This document shows positions 1 through 7,460 of a stretch of 16,892 bases of DNA, one piece after another. This stretch comes from JABHHG01 sp964419445 (GTDB lineage: Bacteria; Fidelibacterota; Marinisomatia; SCGC-AAA003-L08; D37C17). The first letter of the stretch is position 1, and each line of letters opens with the position of its first letter. The notes beneath the pieces were generated by a model. That model was given only the letters and a program-made list of their open reading frames with translations. It was not told the origin of the DNA and searched no databases. The position numbers were made by a program, and so were the translations under genes. The stretch is from contig CAYQPE010000031.1 in NCBI GenBank assembly GCA_964419445.1, forward strand, positions 1 through 16,892. The letters run 5' to 3'.

Positions 1-1873
1 AGTTGCAGTTATGGTATATATATATGTTGTATTATCAATAATATTATCATCATTGAATGTGGTATCTATAATTGATGATGCTAAAAGATTAAAATCATCT
101 TCATCCTGAGTTTTACGATACAAATTATATGATACATCTGCACTTTCTTTTGTGATATGTGCACGGATTCCTACAAACCCAGTTTGAGTATATTGCCATG
201 AACCGCTCAAATAGAAACTGAGAGGCAGTGAACTGTTATCAAATGCAGCTGCAATTTCGTCAGTAATGGTATGTGCTATTATAAATGGGTTTACAAACTC
301 CCAGTCATCAACTGGGATAGAGTTCCATCCAGTTGAATTGAGGATAGCATTCGAAAGATACATGGGCTCACTATTAAAATTTTGCCCAATGGTACTAAAT
401 GCTGCGATTTCTACTTCCGTACCAATGGGGTTAGTATTGTAAATATATACTGTATCCACAATTGAACTTCCAGGTATATAAAATGGATTACCTATAAATG
501 TTTCACAATCCGTTCCACTCCCACAATCAAGGGTAGATTCACCCCATTGTGCTTCATCATCATTATCAAGTATATGCGTATATGATCCATTAAAGTTTAA
601 ATAATTGCTCCAGGTTAGGTTTACACTCCCTGCCTCATTTTCAGCAGTAAGACCACTTGGAGAGGGATAAAACTCTGTAAACTCAGAATAAATTTGGAAG
701 TCATCAATAAAAAGCCCTGTACCTTGTCCTCCATCAACATTACCATCAAAATGGGTTTGGAATCTAAATCTTACATCTTCACCTGCAAATTGAGTTAAGT
801 CAAGAAAGGTATTTGCTTCGTCATTAAATGGCATTCCAGGACCATATTCTTCCCAGTATAAACTACCTGGTTGATGTTCACCTGTGCCTGAAAGAGTTCC
901 ATCATCCCAATAATCATAGAATTCCTCTTTCCAATTTTCACCAGAGCTTTCCATGGTGATTTCTCCATCAGCATTATCTAGAAATACAGTTTCATGATTT
1001 GCGGTGATATGAATATTATCCACTTGGAAGCCAATACAATAGTCACAAAAAGTTTCTTCATCTGTATCCTCCATAGAGAATGAAGGGTCTGAGTAAAATG
1101 CAAAGCGAATTATTATATCCTGTCCAGCATACTCAGATAAATCAAATGCGATATCATGCCAGTCTTCAATACCGCTCCAGCCAGGTGTTCCTGTTAATCC
1201 ATTAAATACAGTACCATATCCACATTGAAAATCATAGGGGTCATCGGGAGAATGAATTACAGTCCATGTTACTCCATTATCAGTAGATATTTGAACATTG
1301 GCTTGATCCCATCCATCAATAGCAGATTGTCCATTTTGGCATACCGCTTCAATATTTTCTTCTACTGCTCCTTCAGTATCTTCGATTGACCATTTAAACA
1401 TAGCAGAGAGGGATGCATCTGCTGGTAGAGATTCAATCATGGGTGTATCTAAATATTGTACCCATTGATTTCCATATCCTCCCAATTCTTCATCTCCACA
1501 CCAAAAGTTTTTTTCATCATAGTTNNNNNNNNNNNNNNNNNNNNNNNNNNNNNNNNNNNNNNNNNNNNNNNNNNNNNNNNNNNNNNNNNNNNNNNNNNNN
1601 NNNNNNNNNNNNNNNNNNNNNNNNTTGCTCCCAACCTTCACCAATTTGCCATTGGTGGTCAGAATCAAATGTTTCTAAATAATATTGAGTTTGGTTCCTA
1701 GTTGAACGTTGAGGTGTTGATTTAAATTCATCTACTTGTCGATCTAAATTTAAATCTCTAATATGATGGAAGTTGGTCTTTTTATGCTTTGTTAAAGTGC
1801 GGCTGTGTATCGGAACCACCACAATTATCATAATAATTGCAATTAAACATTTTTGATATGTCATTTTAGCCAT
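1..1873 (-). CDS. Large secreted multi-domain protein, N-terminal part (3' end outside window, interrupted by gap)
   Basis: The gene reads leftward from an ATG at 1873 preceded by AGGGAAA about 8 nt upstream, and runs off the left edge without a stop. The N-terminus looks like a Sec signal peptide: a Lys near the start, then a hydrophobic stretch at residues 9-21 (LIAIIMIIVVV) ending near HSRT. Beyond the 100-N gap the frame is open from 1524 to base 1. Two beta-sandwich-like modules follow (about 1685-1000 and 1000-690). Each ends with a shared pattern, D-L-[ST]-[EQ]-[YF]-A-G-[QE]-D then RF, followed by a VDNIHI or IDDFQIY strand, as in MAM/jelly-roll modules of secreted proteins. Next come a fibronectin-III-like stretch (about 660-560), a further beta-rich region, and a second FN3-like segment at 150-1 (SYNLYRKTQDED...). 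No catalytic motif is visible, so adhesin, hydrolase accessory or protease are all open. The frames on either side of the gap disagree, as expected for a gap of unknown length. Confidence 0.8.
1525..1624. other. Assembly gap, exactly 100 N
   Basis: A run of exactly 100 undetermined bases, the usual placeholder for a scaffold gap of unknown size. The flanking coding frames (from 1873 and ending at 1524) are offset by 349 nt, which is not a multiple of three. Both sides are otherwise open and similar in composition, so the true gap is probably not 100 nt and the gene is not necessarily frameshifted. Confidence 0.95.
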
Positions 1874-1938
1874 TAATTTTCCCTAACTATATAGTTATTA
1901 ATCACATGTTTTAACAAAATAAAAGTGGATAAATTTAC
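1874..1938. promoter_or_regulatory. Divergent intergenic region with a 14-nt perfect palindrome
   Basis: Only 65 nt separate the starts of the leftward secreted-protein gene and the rightward phosphodiesterase operon, so both promoters must lie here or inside the neighbouring genes. It contains the perfect palindrome TAACTATATAGTTA at 1884-1897, which could be an operator or simply an AT-rich -10 region shared by both directions. I cannot assign -35/-10 pairs with confidence. Confidence 0.35.
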
Positions 1939-3171
1939 ATGAGAAGAAATTCATCTAAAAATGGTTTGATAATGAAAATTATTACAATATGTATATGGAT
2001 AAGTATATCAATAGCTTATGCACGCCCTTATGTTTTAGTAGTTTCTTTCGATGGATTTAGGCATGATTATGCAGATAATTTACATACTCCTAATTTTGAC
2101 AGGTTAGAAAATGATGGGTCAAAGGCTAAATCATTAATATCAGTGTTTCCTTCCTTTACATTTCCAAACCATTATTCCATAGCCACTGGCACATACGCAG
2201 GAACTCATGGTCTTATTGCCAATAAATTTTATAGAAAAGATTTTGATGCAACTTATTCATTAAGAGATAAAAATACAGTTCAAGATGGTAAATGGTATGG
2301 TGCTGAACCCATTTGGGTAACTGCAGAAAAACAGGGTATTAAATCAGCAACCTATTTTTGGGTTGGGTCAGAGGCAAAAATAAAAGATGTCCGTCCAAGT
2401 ATATTCAAGCACTATGATGGGAGTATTCCATCTGAAGAAAGAATAAATTCAGTAATGTCTTGGTTTTCATTACCAAATGAATCTCGCCCTCAACTATGTA
2501 TGTTGTATTTTAGTGAGCCTGATTATACAGGACATAAATTTGGTCCACATTCGGCAGAAGTAGATTCTGCAGTTGTAAATGCAGACAAGTTGTTAGGAAA
2601 AATTTTACATGGAATTTCTGAATTAGGAATAAAAGATTCATTGAATTTAATTGTACTAAGTGATCACGGAATGACGACCATTGATAAAGAAAAATTTATA
2701 TTTTTAGATAAATTTGTAAAAGGACTTTACGATGTTAAAATAGATGGTAAGGGTCCAATGGTTCAACTACATTTGAGGCCAACAAAATCATATAGAAAAA
2801 CATCAATTTTACGACAATTAAAGAGAATTAAAAATATTGATGTGTATTTGAAAGAAGATGTCCCTTTTGAGTTTCATATTACCAATGAAAACTCAGGTGA
2901 TATTTTTCTTGTAGCTCATGAAGGCTATTCAATATTTGAATCAAAAAAAAATGCTGAAAATTATAATCCAATTGGCATGCACGGGTATGATCCCAATTTA
3001 GAAAGTATGCATTCAATATTTTATGCATATGGTCCACAAATTAAAAATGGTAAAGACATAGATTCTTTTGAAAATATTCACATTTATCCATTAATCTGTA
3101 AATTATTAAACATACAGCAATCAGAAGAATCTGAAGGTGAATTCTATATTCTTCAAAACATATTAAAATAA
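1939..3171 (+). CDS. Exported ENPP-type nucleotide pyrophosphatase/phosphodiesterase (alkaline phosphatase superfamily)
   Basis: A 410-residue member of the type I phosphodiesterase/nucleotide pyrophosphatase family, which hydrolyses phosphodiester or pyrophosphate bonds with two zinc ions and a Thr nucleophile. All expected ligands are visible: D38 in VSFDGF, nucleophile T74 and N77 in FTFPNHYS, D195 and H199 in EPDYTGH, D242/H243 in LSDHGM and H348 in GMHGYD. The length fits a single catalytic domain without the somatomedin or nuclease-like domains of animal ENPPs. The N-terminus is a signal peptide, so the enzyme probably acts in the periplasm or at the surface. The start is uncertain: the ATG at 1972 (MKIITICIW...) gives a more typical signal peptide than 1939, and neither has a strong ribosome-binding site. 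Its stop overlaps the rsmE start by one base (TAATG). Natural substrate unknown; nucleotide or phospholipid phosphodiester scavenging is plausible. Confidence 0.9.
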   Translation: MRRNSSKNGLIMKIITICIWISISIAYARPYVLVVSFDGFRHDYADNLHTPNFDRLENDGSKAKSLISVFPSFTFPNHYSIATGTYAGTHGLIANKFYRKDFDATYSLRDKNTVQDGKWYGAEPIWVTAEKQGIKSATYFWVGSEAKIKDVRPSIFKHYDGSIPSEERINSVMSWFSLPNESRPQLCMLYFSEPDYTGHKFGPHSAEVDSAVVNADKLLGKILHGISELGIKDSLNLIVLSDHGMTTIDKEKFIFLDKFVKGLYDVKIDGKGPMVQLHLRPTKSYRKTSILRQLKRIKNIDVYLKEDVPFEFHITNENSGDIFLVAHEGYSIFESKKNAENYNPIGMHGYDPNLESMHSIFYAYGPQIKNGKDIDSFENIHIYPLICKLLNIQQSEESEGEFYILQNILK

Positions 3172-3869
3172 TGCAATTATTTTATTCAACCATTATTTTG
3201 GATGACGAAATTCTATTAGATAAACAGGAGTCGCATCATTGTATTCGTGTATTGCGTAAAAAAATGGGCGATAAAATTTATGTTATTGATGGAAATGGCC
3301 CTCTATATACCGGTGAAATTATAGAGGTAGATCCTAAGAAATGTGTCTTGAGAATTATTGATAAAAATATTGAGTTTCACAATCGAGAATCCTACATCCA
3401 TATTGCCATTGCCCCTACAAAAAGTATGGATAGATTCAGCTGGTTCTTAGAAAAGGCGGTTGAAATTGGAATTGATGAATTTTCGCTATTAATTACTCAG
3501 AATTCAGAACGTCAAAAAATTAACATTGATAAATGTAAAAAGACAATAATTTCAGCGACAAAACAATCACTCCAAGGGAAAATACCAATTATAAATGAAC
3601 TGATAAATTTTAATGAATTTATGCAGTTTAAACATAAAGAATCTGCAAAAAGTATAGGATTTATACATGAAGAAATAAAATCAAGTTTTGCAGATATACA
3701 TCATGGAGAATCATCACATTTAATTTGTATTGGCCCTGAAGGTGATTTTTCTAATTCAGAAATTGATCTAGCCATTGAGAATGGTTTTTCTCCAATTTCA
3801 TTAGGGAATACTCGATTAAGGACTGAAACTGCTGGAATGGTTGCTACCACATTGGCAAATCAGATATGA
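3171..3869 (+). CDS. rsmE: 16S rRNA (uracil-1498-N3)-methyltransferase RsmE
   Basis: A 232-residue SPOUT-class methyltransferase, which uses S-adenosylmethionine to methylate N3 of U1498 in 16S rRNA of the small ribosomal subunit. The N-terminal PUA-like part shows the family's HH-IRVLR pattern (residues 22-29), and residues 80-100 carry the A-P-T-K-S-M-D-R block. The C-terminal trefoil knot has GPEGDFS at 188-194 and LGNTRLRTETAG at 211-222, the SAM-binding loops. The more common form in proteobacteria is LG-x-RILRTETA; the x-x-RLRTETAG form seen here is the kind found in Bacteroidetes-type sequences. Length is normal for the family. It starts at the ATG embedded in the preceding stop (TAATG) and ends with ATGA overlapping tadA, so translation of the three genes is probably coupled. 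Confidence 0.95.
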   Translation: MQLFYSTIILDDEILLDKQESHHCIRVLRKKMGDKIYVIDGNGPLYTGEIIEVDPKKCVLRIIDKNIEFHNRESYIHIAIAPTKSMDRFSWFLEKAVEIGIDEFSLLITQNSERQKINIDKCKKTIISATKQSLQGKIPIINELINFNEFMQFKHKESAKSIGFIHEEIKSSFADIHHGESSHLICIGPEGDFSNSEIDLAIENGFSPISLGNTRLRTETAGMVATTLANQI

Positions 3870-4327
3870 AAAATAATTCCCCAGAATATTGGATGGAAAT
3901 TGCACTTAACGAAGCAATAAAGGCATTTGATAAAGATGAAATCCCCATTGGGGCAATTGTTGTTAAAGATGATAAAATCATAGGCAGAGGTTTCAATCAA
4001 AAGGAGTTGTTAAACGATCCTACAGCTCATGCAGAAATTATTGCATTAACCTCAGCAGCAAATACTTTAAATGAGTGGCGATTAAATGATTGTCAAATAT
4101 ATGTTACAAAAGAACCCTGTCCTATGTGTGCTGGTGCAATAATGAATGCACGTGTAGCAAAAATATATTTTGGTATGTATGATGAAGAAGCTGGATGCTG
4201 TGGTTCACTTTATCAAATATGTAGAGACCCTAGATTTAACCATCAGTCAACAGTAAATGGGGGAGTTTTAGAAGCAGAATGTACACAATTAGTTAAAGAT
4301 TTTTTTTATGAAAAAAGAAATTTTTAA
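3866..4327 (+). CDS. tadA: tRNA-specific adenosine deaminase TadA
   Basis: A 153-residue cytidine/deoxycytidylate deaminase-fold enzyme that converts the wobble adenosine 34 of tRNA-Arg(ACG) to inosine. The zinc site is intact: H55 and the proton-shuttling E57 in AHAE, and C85/C88 in EPCPMCAGA. The N-terminal YWMEIALNEA and the ARVAKIYFG segment are typical of TadA rather than of cytosine or guanine deaminases, although a guanine deaminase cannot be fully excluded without comparison. The start overlaps the rsmE stop by 4 nt (ATGA). It is the last gene of the operon and is followed about 115 nt later by a strong intrinsic terminator. Pairing of an rRNA-modification and a tRNA-modification enzyme makes functional sense. 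Confidence 0.93.
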   Translation: MKNNSPEYWMEIALNEAIKAFDKDEIPIGAIVVKDDKIIGRGFNQKELLNDPTAHAEIIALTSAANTLNEWRLNDCQIYVTKEPCPMCAGAIMNARVAKIYFGMYDEEAGCCGSLYQICRDPRFNHQSTVNGGVLEAECTQLVKDFFYEKRNF

Positions 4328-4401
4328 TCATTACAATTTTTTACATTAGTTTTGTGGGTTATGGCACATTTTAGATTTTAATTTATACGTACATTAATAG
4401 T

Positions 4402-4429
4402 AGTTATTTTTTGTCCAAGAGAAATAACT
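4402..4429 (+). repeat. 8-bp inverted repeat between tadA and its terminator
   Basis: AGTTATTT (4402-4409) and AAATAACT (4422-4429) form a perfect 8-bp stem with a 12-nt loop that could be extended by weak U-A/U-G pairs. It is followed by a T-rich stretch and, 15 nt later, by a much stronger GC-rich hairpin. It could be a 3'-end stabilising structure of the tadA mRNA or part of a small RNA. Apart from this and the terminator I see nothing else in 4328-4443. Confidence 0.45.
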
Positions 4430-4443
4430 CCTTTTTGTTTTGT

Positions 4444-4474
4444 ACAGCCTCGGCATTGCCGAGGCTGTTTTTTT
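4444..4474 (+). terminator. Strong rho-independent terminator after tadA
   Basis: A perfect GC-rich stem, CAGCCTCGGC (4445-4454) paired with GCCGAGGCTG (4458-4467), closes a 3-nt loop and is followed by seven T residues (4468-4474). An outer A4444-T4468 pair is also possible. It ends the ENPP-rsmE-tadA transcript and separates it from the tRNA gene. Confidence 0.9.
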
Positions 4475-4543
4475 ATAGGATATATTCTTGTATTCATCTT
4501 TAACAAGTTGATAACTTTCCTGCCCCAAAATTTGGGTAAAAAT

Positions 4544-4630
4544 AGAGAGGTGTCCGAGTGGTTTAAGGTGCACGCCTGGAACGCGTGTATGGATGCAAAT
4601 CCATCGGGGGTTCGAATCCCCCTCTCTCTG
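4544..4630 (+). tRNA. tRNA-Ser, anticodon GGA
   Basis: An 87-nt class II tRNA with a long variable arm. The acceptor stem is AGAGAGG (4544-4550) against TCTCTCT (4623-4629), with one G-T pair and discriminator G at 4630. The anticodon stem CACGC/GCGTG closes the loop CTGGAAC, with anticodon GGA at 4578-4580, reading UCC and UCU serine codons. The variable arm pairs GGAT with ATCC, and the T arm is GGGGG-TTCGAAT-CCCCC. The CCA tail is not encoded (GCAAAT follows), so it must be added by a CCA-adding enzyme. The upstream segment holds TTGTAT (about 4488) and ATAACT, a weak promoter candidate. Confidence 0.97.
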
Positions 4631-4677
4631 CAAATATTTTCATTTCCCTCGATTTTCACGTTTAAAATCAGAATTAA

Positions 4678-6644
4678 ATGATTTTATATTTGATAATAGA
4701 AATTTCATCTACTCTTGTGAAAAAGAACCGAATTAAATACTCAAGAATTTTCGTTTTAATTATTTGCTTTCAATTATTGATGGGTAAATCATATCCTATT
4801 GGAAGTATTTTTTCTATTACCGGATATGTACAAATTGTATCTTCAGATAAAGATATTCCACCATCTCGTGCAATAAATGGTAGGACTATCCTCAGTGATG
4901 ATATCATCCGAACTGCAAAAGATTCCTATTGTAAAATAATTTACAATGATCGAACAACAATGGTAATTATTGATCCATCATCAGAAGTTAAACTTAGTGA
5001 TTCACAATTGGCTCGTAATATTCATCTGAATTTTGGAGGTATGTTTTTAAAAAACTCACGGTCTAATCGCAAAAAAACTTTTTTGTTTACAGAATCTAGC
5101 CAATTAAAACTGAAGCCAGTTGAACTGTGGATAACATCAAATACTGGTGGAGGTGATGAAATTCATGTAACTAAACATAAGTTGGAAGTGTTTAATATTC
5201 GGCAGAACAAAAAGATGGAAATAGATGCTGGGAATGCCGTTTATTCTTATAAAGATGGTTTTTTTGAAACAATAGAATCTGAAGTAAGTGATCTTCCTAA
5301 TTATTTGTTTAATTCACAATTGTTATCACTTCATGAAAAAAGTAAGCCTGAAGAATTTAAAATTGAATCGATGAATTATCGCTCACATGATTTGATTCCA
5401 CTATTTGGATTGGGACGTTGGAGAGAGAAAACATATATTAAACCTAGTGGATTTAAATTAGAATTAATGGTAGGGAATTTAGGAATCGGTTCAAATTCTT
5501 ATTCTAAAATTGGAGTTTATCCCACTTTTAATTCTCGTCAATTCAGCGTTCGTTTTAATGTAGATGGGTTTTTAGCATCCAACAGCAATTCTCCATCGTT
5601 GAATGAGGTTGATGATATATATGACATTATTGATCGTCTATCATATTTACAATACACAACCTATGATAGGAATTTTTTAATACAAATTGGAAGTATTGAT
5701 GGAATATCATTTGGACATGGAAATTTGTTAAAAGAATATTCAAATGTACTAGATTACCCACGGTCAAAGAAGACGGGTGCATATTTATTTTGGACTAGCG
5801 ATAAACGAAATTTCACTTTTGATTTATTTACAGCCAGTCTTCGAGATTTCAATAATGGCGGTGGATTAGTTGGAATGCATTCATCCATTTTTTTATCTGA
5901 ATATTTTCCTTTAACTATTGGTATTGGTGCAGTACGGGATTTCAATCAATTTGCATCTATCGGCGATTTTGTTCCAGATTCTATAGCAAATAAAAATTTT
6001 TCACGAGGTGTTACTGCAGCACAAGTAGATTTTACTATGGATGTTTTTCATTCATTTCTATTTGATATATATGCCTATGGTGAGATGGTAGGGATTTGGT
6101 TTCCCGAAACTCATTATTATGTGAGGGAAGAAGATACTATTGAAAGTGAATNNNNNNNNNNNNNNNNNNNNNNNNNNNNNNNNNNNNNNNNNNNNNNNNN
6201 NNNNNNNNNNNNNNNNNNNNNNNNNNNNNNNNNNNNNNNNNNNNNNNNNNNCAGATAAAATTCCCAAGTTTAGGTTATTCTGCTGAGGCCGTGTATCATT
6301 TTAAAGAATTAGTGAGTGCAAATTGTAGTTTTTCTATTTTTAAGGATTATACCGATAATAGTAGCGATAATTTTTATAATTATCATATGAGCTTACAGCT
6401 ACAAGATAATGTACTGGAAAATATTACAGAGGCTAAAATATACTATACTCAATTTTTTACAAATACTCCATTTGATAATGAAAAATATCATGAAAATATG
6501 TTGAGAGGTGTAAGGTTGGGTATTCGTGTAATAAAGAGTATTTCTTTTGTGGCCGACTATCATGATGTTTTTTATGATACAGATTTAGATGGAGTTGTAG
6601 ATTTAGTGCGAACTGGTGGATTAGATTTAAGGTTTAACTTTTAA
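4678..6644 (+). CDS. FecR-domain protein fused to an outer-membrane beta-barrel (split by assembly gap)
   Basis: The 5' part (4678-6151) and 3' part (6252-6644) lie in different frames across a 100-N gap, but both sides read as one barrel-like protein. After a signal peptide (hydrophobic residues 24-35), residues about 41-110 resemble a FecR domain: GSIFSITGYVQIV, a surface-loop insert, then NGRTILSDDIIRTAKDS and a D-R-T-T-M-V-I-I-D-P-S-S strand. In general this fold binds ligands or signals in the periplasm. From about residue 230 the sequence alternates hydrophobic and polar residues with many aromatic strand ends, and the C-terminus ends in Phe (LDLRFNF), as outer-membrane barrels do. Residues 346-361 (GHGNL...YSN...DYP) recur in the barrel protein at 14012. 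Near the end is a D-T-D-L-D-G calcium-loop-like motif. The start is uncertain: GTG at 4717 (then KKNRIKYS) gives a more typical signal peptide than ATG 4678. Function unknown. Confidence 0.75.
6152..6251. other. Assembly gap, exactly 100 N
   Basis: Exactly 100 undetermined bases inside the FecR-barrel gene. The frame before the gap (set by 4678) and after it (set by the stop at 6642-6644) differ, while the residues just after the gap (IKFPSLGYSAEA...) read as a coherent barrel strand. This is best read as a placeholder of unknown length rather than a biological frameshift. Confidence 0.95.
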
Positions 6645-6844
6645 TGAAAATAAAATTTAGAGCATTTGCATCTATATTAATTGGTATGAGCCTAATTGGT
6701 GCTGCTATTGGTTTTCTTACTGGATATTATTTCCATTTAGATATTACAGGGAAATATTGGATGTATTTAGCTGCACCAATAATGGGAATTGGGTGTGGAT
6801 TAGTGATTTATGGTTCTTTATTTGAACGAAATTTGGATATTTAA
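6644..6844 (+). CDS. Small two-helix membrane protein, unknown function
   Basis: A 66-residue protein with two predicted membrane helices, about residues 9-30 and 38-59, separated by a short polar loop (H-L-D-I-T-G-K). Both helices are rich in small residues, with Gly spaced for helix packing (IGMSLIGAAIGFLTG and MGIGCGLVIYG), so dimerisation or packing against a partner is plausible. A basic N-terminus (MKIKFR) suggests an N-in topology by the positive-inside rule. Its ATG overlaps the stop of the barrel gene (TAATG), and its own stop overlaps the next start in the same way. That supports it as a real, translationally coupled gene despite its size. I do not recognise the family. Confidence 0.7.
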   Translation: MKIKFRAFASILIGMSLIGAAIGFLTGYYFHLDITGKYWMYLAAPIMGIGCGLVIYGSLFERNLDI

Positions 6845-7149
6845 TGATTGAAAATAGTGAGATATTTTCTGAGTTGGATGAACTGTTAGAAAAAGCAGGT
6901 GGAAAATTTGGCCCACTACTTTTAGATGAACTTCAGAGTAGATTAAATAAAACTATTGAATCATTTGATAGTGAAGTTAAAAAGATGTTAGATGCTTCAT
7001 TTGGTGCTTATCATCTACGAATGAAACAATTTCAATTGGTAAAACAGACTGGATTTACAATAGAGGCGAATAAAGAGGTAAAAGAATCTACCGATGAAAA
7101 TGATATTCCACGTTTTATTAAAAAGATTGAAGAAAAACAATCTAATTGA
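6844..7149 (+). CDS. Small soluble helical protein, unknown function
   Basis: A 101-residue protein without signal peptide or membrane segment. It is highly charged and mostly helical by composition, with heptad-like stretches at residues 6-17 (IFSELDELLEKA) and 24-50, and an acidic then basic tail (STDEND...KKIEEKQ). It could form a short coiled coil. The ATG overlaps the preceding stop (TAATG). The stop at 7147-7149 lies inside a candidate -35 box for the SRP RNA. I do not recognise a family; linkage to the small membrane protein and the FecR-barrel gene suggests, but does not show, a shared role at the envelope. Confidence 0.7.
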   Translation: MIENSEIFSELDELLEKAGGKFGPLLLDELQSRLNKTIESFDSEVKKMLDASFGAYHLRMKQFQLVKQTGFTIEANKEVKESTDENDIPRFIKKIEEKQSN

Positions 7150-7173
7150 CCTGTTTTTTCATATCACTATATT
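7146..7173 (+). promoter_or_regulatory. Candidate sigma-70-like promoter for the SRP RNA
   Basis: TTGACC (7146-7151) and TATATT (7168-7173) are separated by 16 nt and would start transcription near 7180, upstream of the SRP RNA core. The -35 overlaps the stop codon of the preceding gene. A second -10-like TATTAT at 7193-7198 would place the start nearer 7205 but has a poor -35. Confidence 0.4.
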
Positions 7174-7206
7174 CCTGTAAATTTCCCTGAATTATTATTA
7201 AAAATA

Positions 7207-7435
7207 TCTGTGCTAGATGGGGAGCTAGCGGTTCCCTGTAGCCTGAAATCCGCTTACGCAGGATTGAATTCCATTGGGCGGGTCTTAATGAGTTGGGTAA
7301 TATTTATAAGTGGTGTTGATTTTTCAGCCCTACGCAATATTAAGTTTTCAAACCCCGTCAGGTCTGGAAGGAAGCAGCGGTAGAGATCTTCAATATGTGC
7401 CGTAGGTTACTGAAAATGAGCTGGCTGTTTTTATT
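7207..7435 (+). ncRNA. ffs: Large-type bacterial signal recognition particle RNA
   Basis: The universally conserved SRP apical hairpin lies at 7357-7378 (GTCAGGTCTGGAAGGAAGC), with the GGAA tetraloop and the asymmetric loop that binds the Ffh M domain. The long helix 5 is visible in complementary blocks: TTTTCAG (7321-7327) with CTGAAAA (7410-7416), and CTACG (7330-7334) with CGTAG (7401-7405). Upstream, GCTAG (7212-7216) pairs with CTAGC (7225-7229), and GCGGTTCCCTGTAGCCTG...AATCCGC resembles the Alu-domain 5' part of long bacterial SRP RNAs, as in Gram-positive bacteria, rather than the short 4.5S RNA. Ends are approximate; the 3' end is placed at the T run after GAGCTGGCTG. It lies just upstream of dnaX and occupies most of the gene-free stretch 7150-7460. 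Confidence 0.92.
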
Positions 7436-7460
7436 ATCTTTCAAACAAGGGATTCAACTA

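Noticed and set aside
1413..1701. Plus-strand open frames spanning the first gap
   Set aside because: They depend on undetermined bases being read as codons and lie antisense to the continuous secreted-protein frame.
4544..4630. tRNA-Ser as a possible integration site for a mobile element
   Set aside because: No integrase, no direct repeat of the tRNA 3' end, and no composition change is visible in the neighbouring genes.
4378..4659. Two overlapping minus-strand open frames (93 and 79 codons), one containing a GIRTPDG segment
   Set aside because: They run antisense through tRNA-Ser and the terminator. The ERGIRTPDG-like peptide is the well-known spurious translation of the antisense strand of a tRNA-Ser gene.
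6291..6644. Separate 117-codon gene starting with GTG after the second gap
   Set aside because: The frame is open back to the gap edge at 6252 and reads as barrel strands, so it is the 3' part of the gene starting at 4678, not an independent gene.
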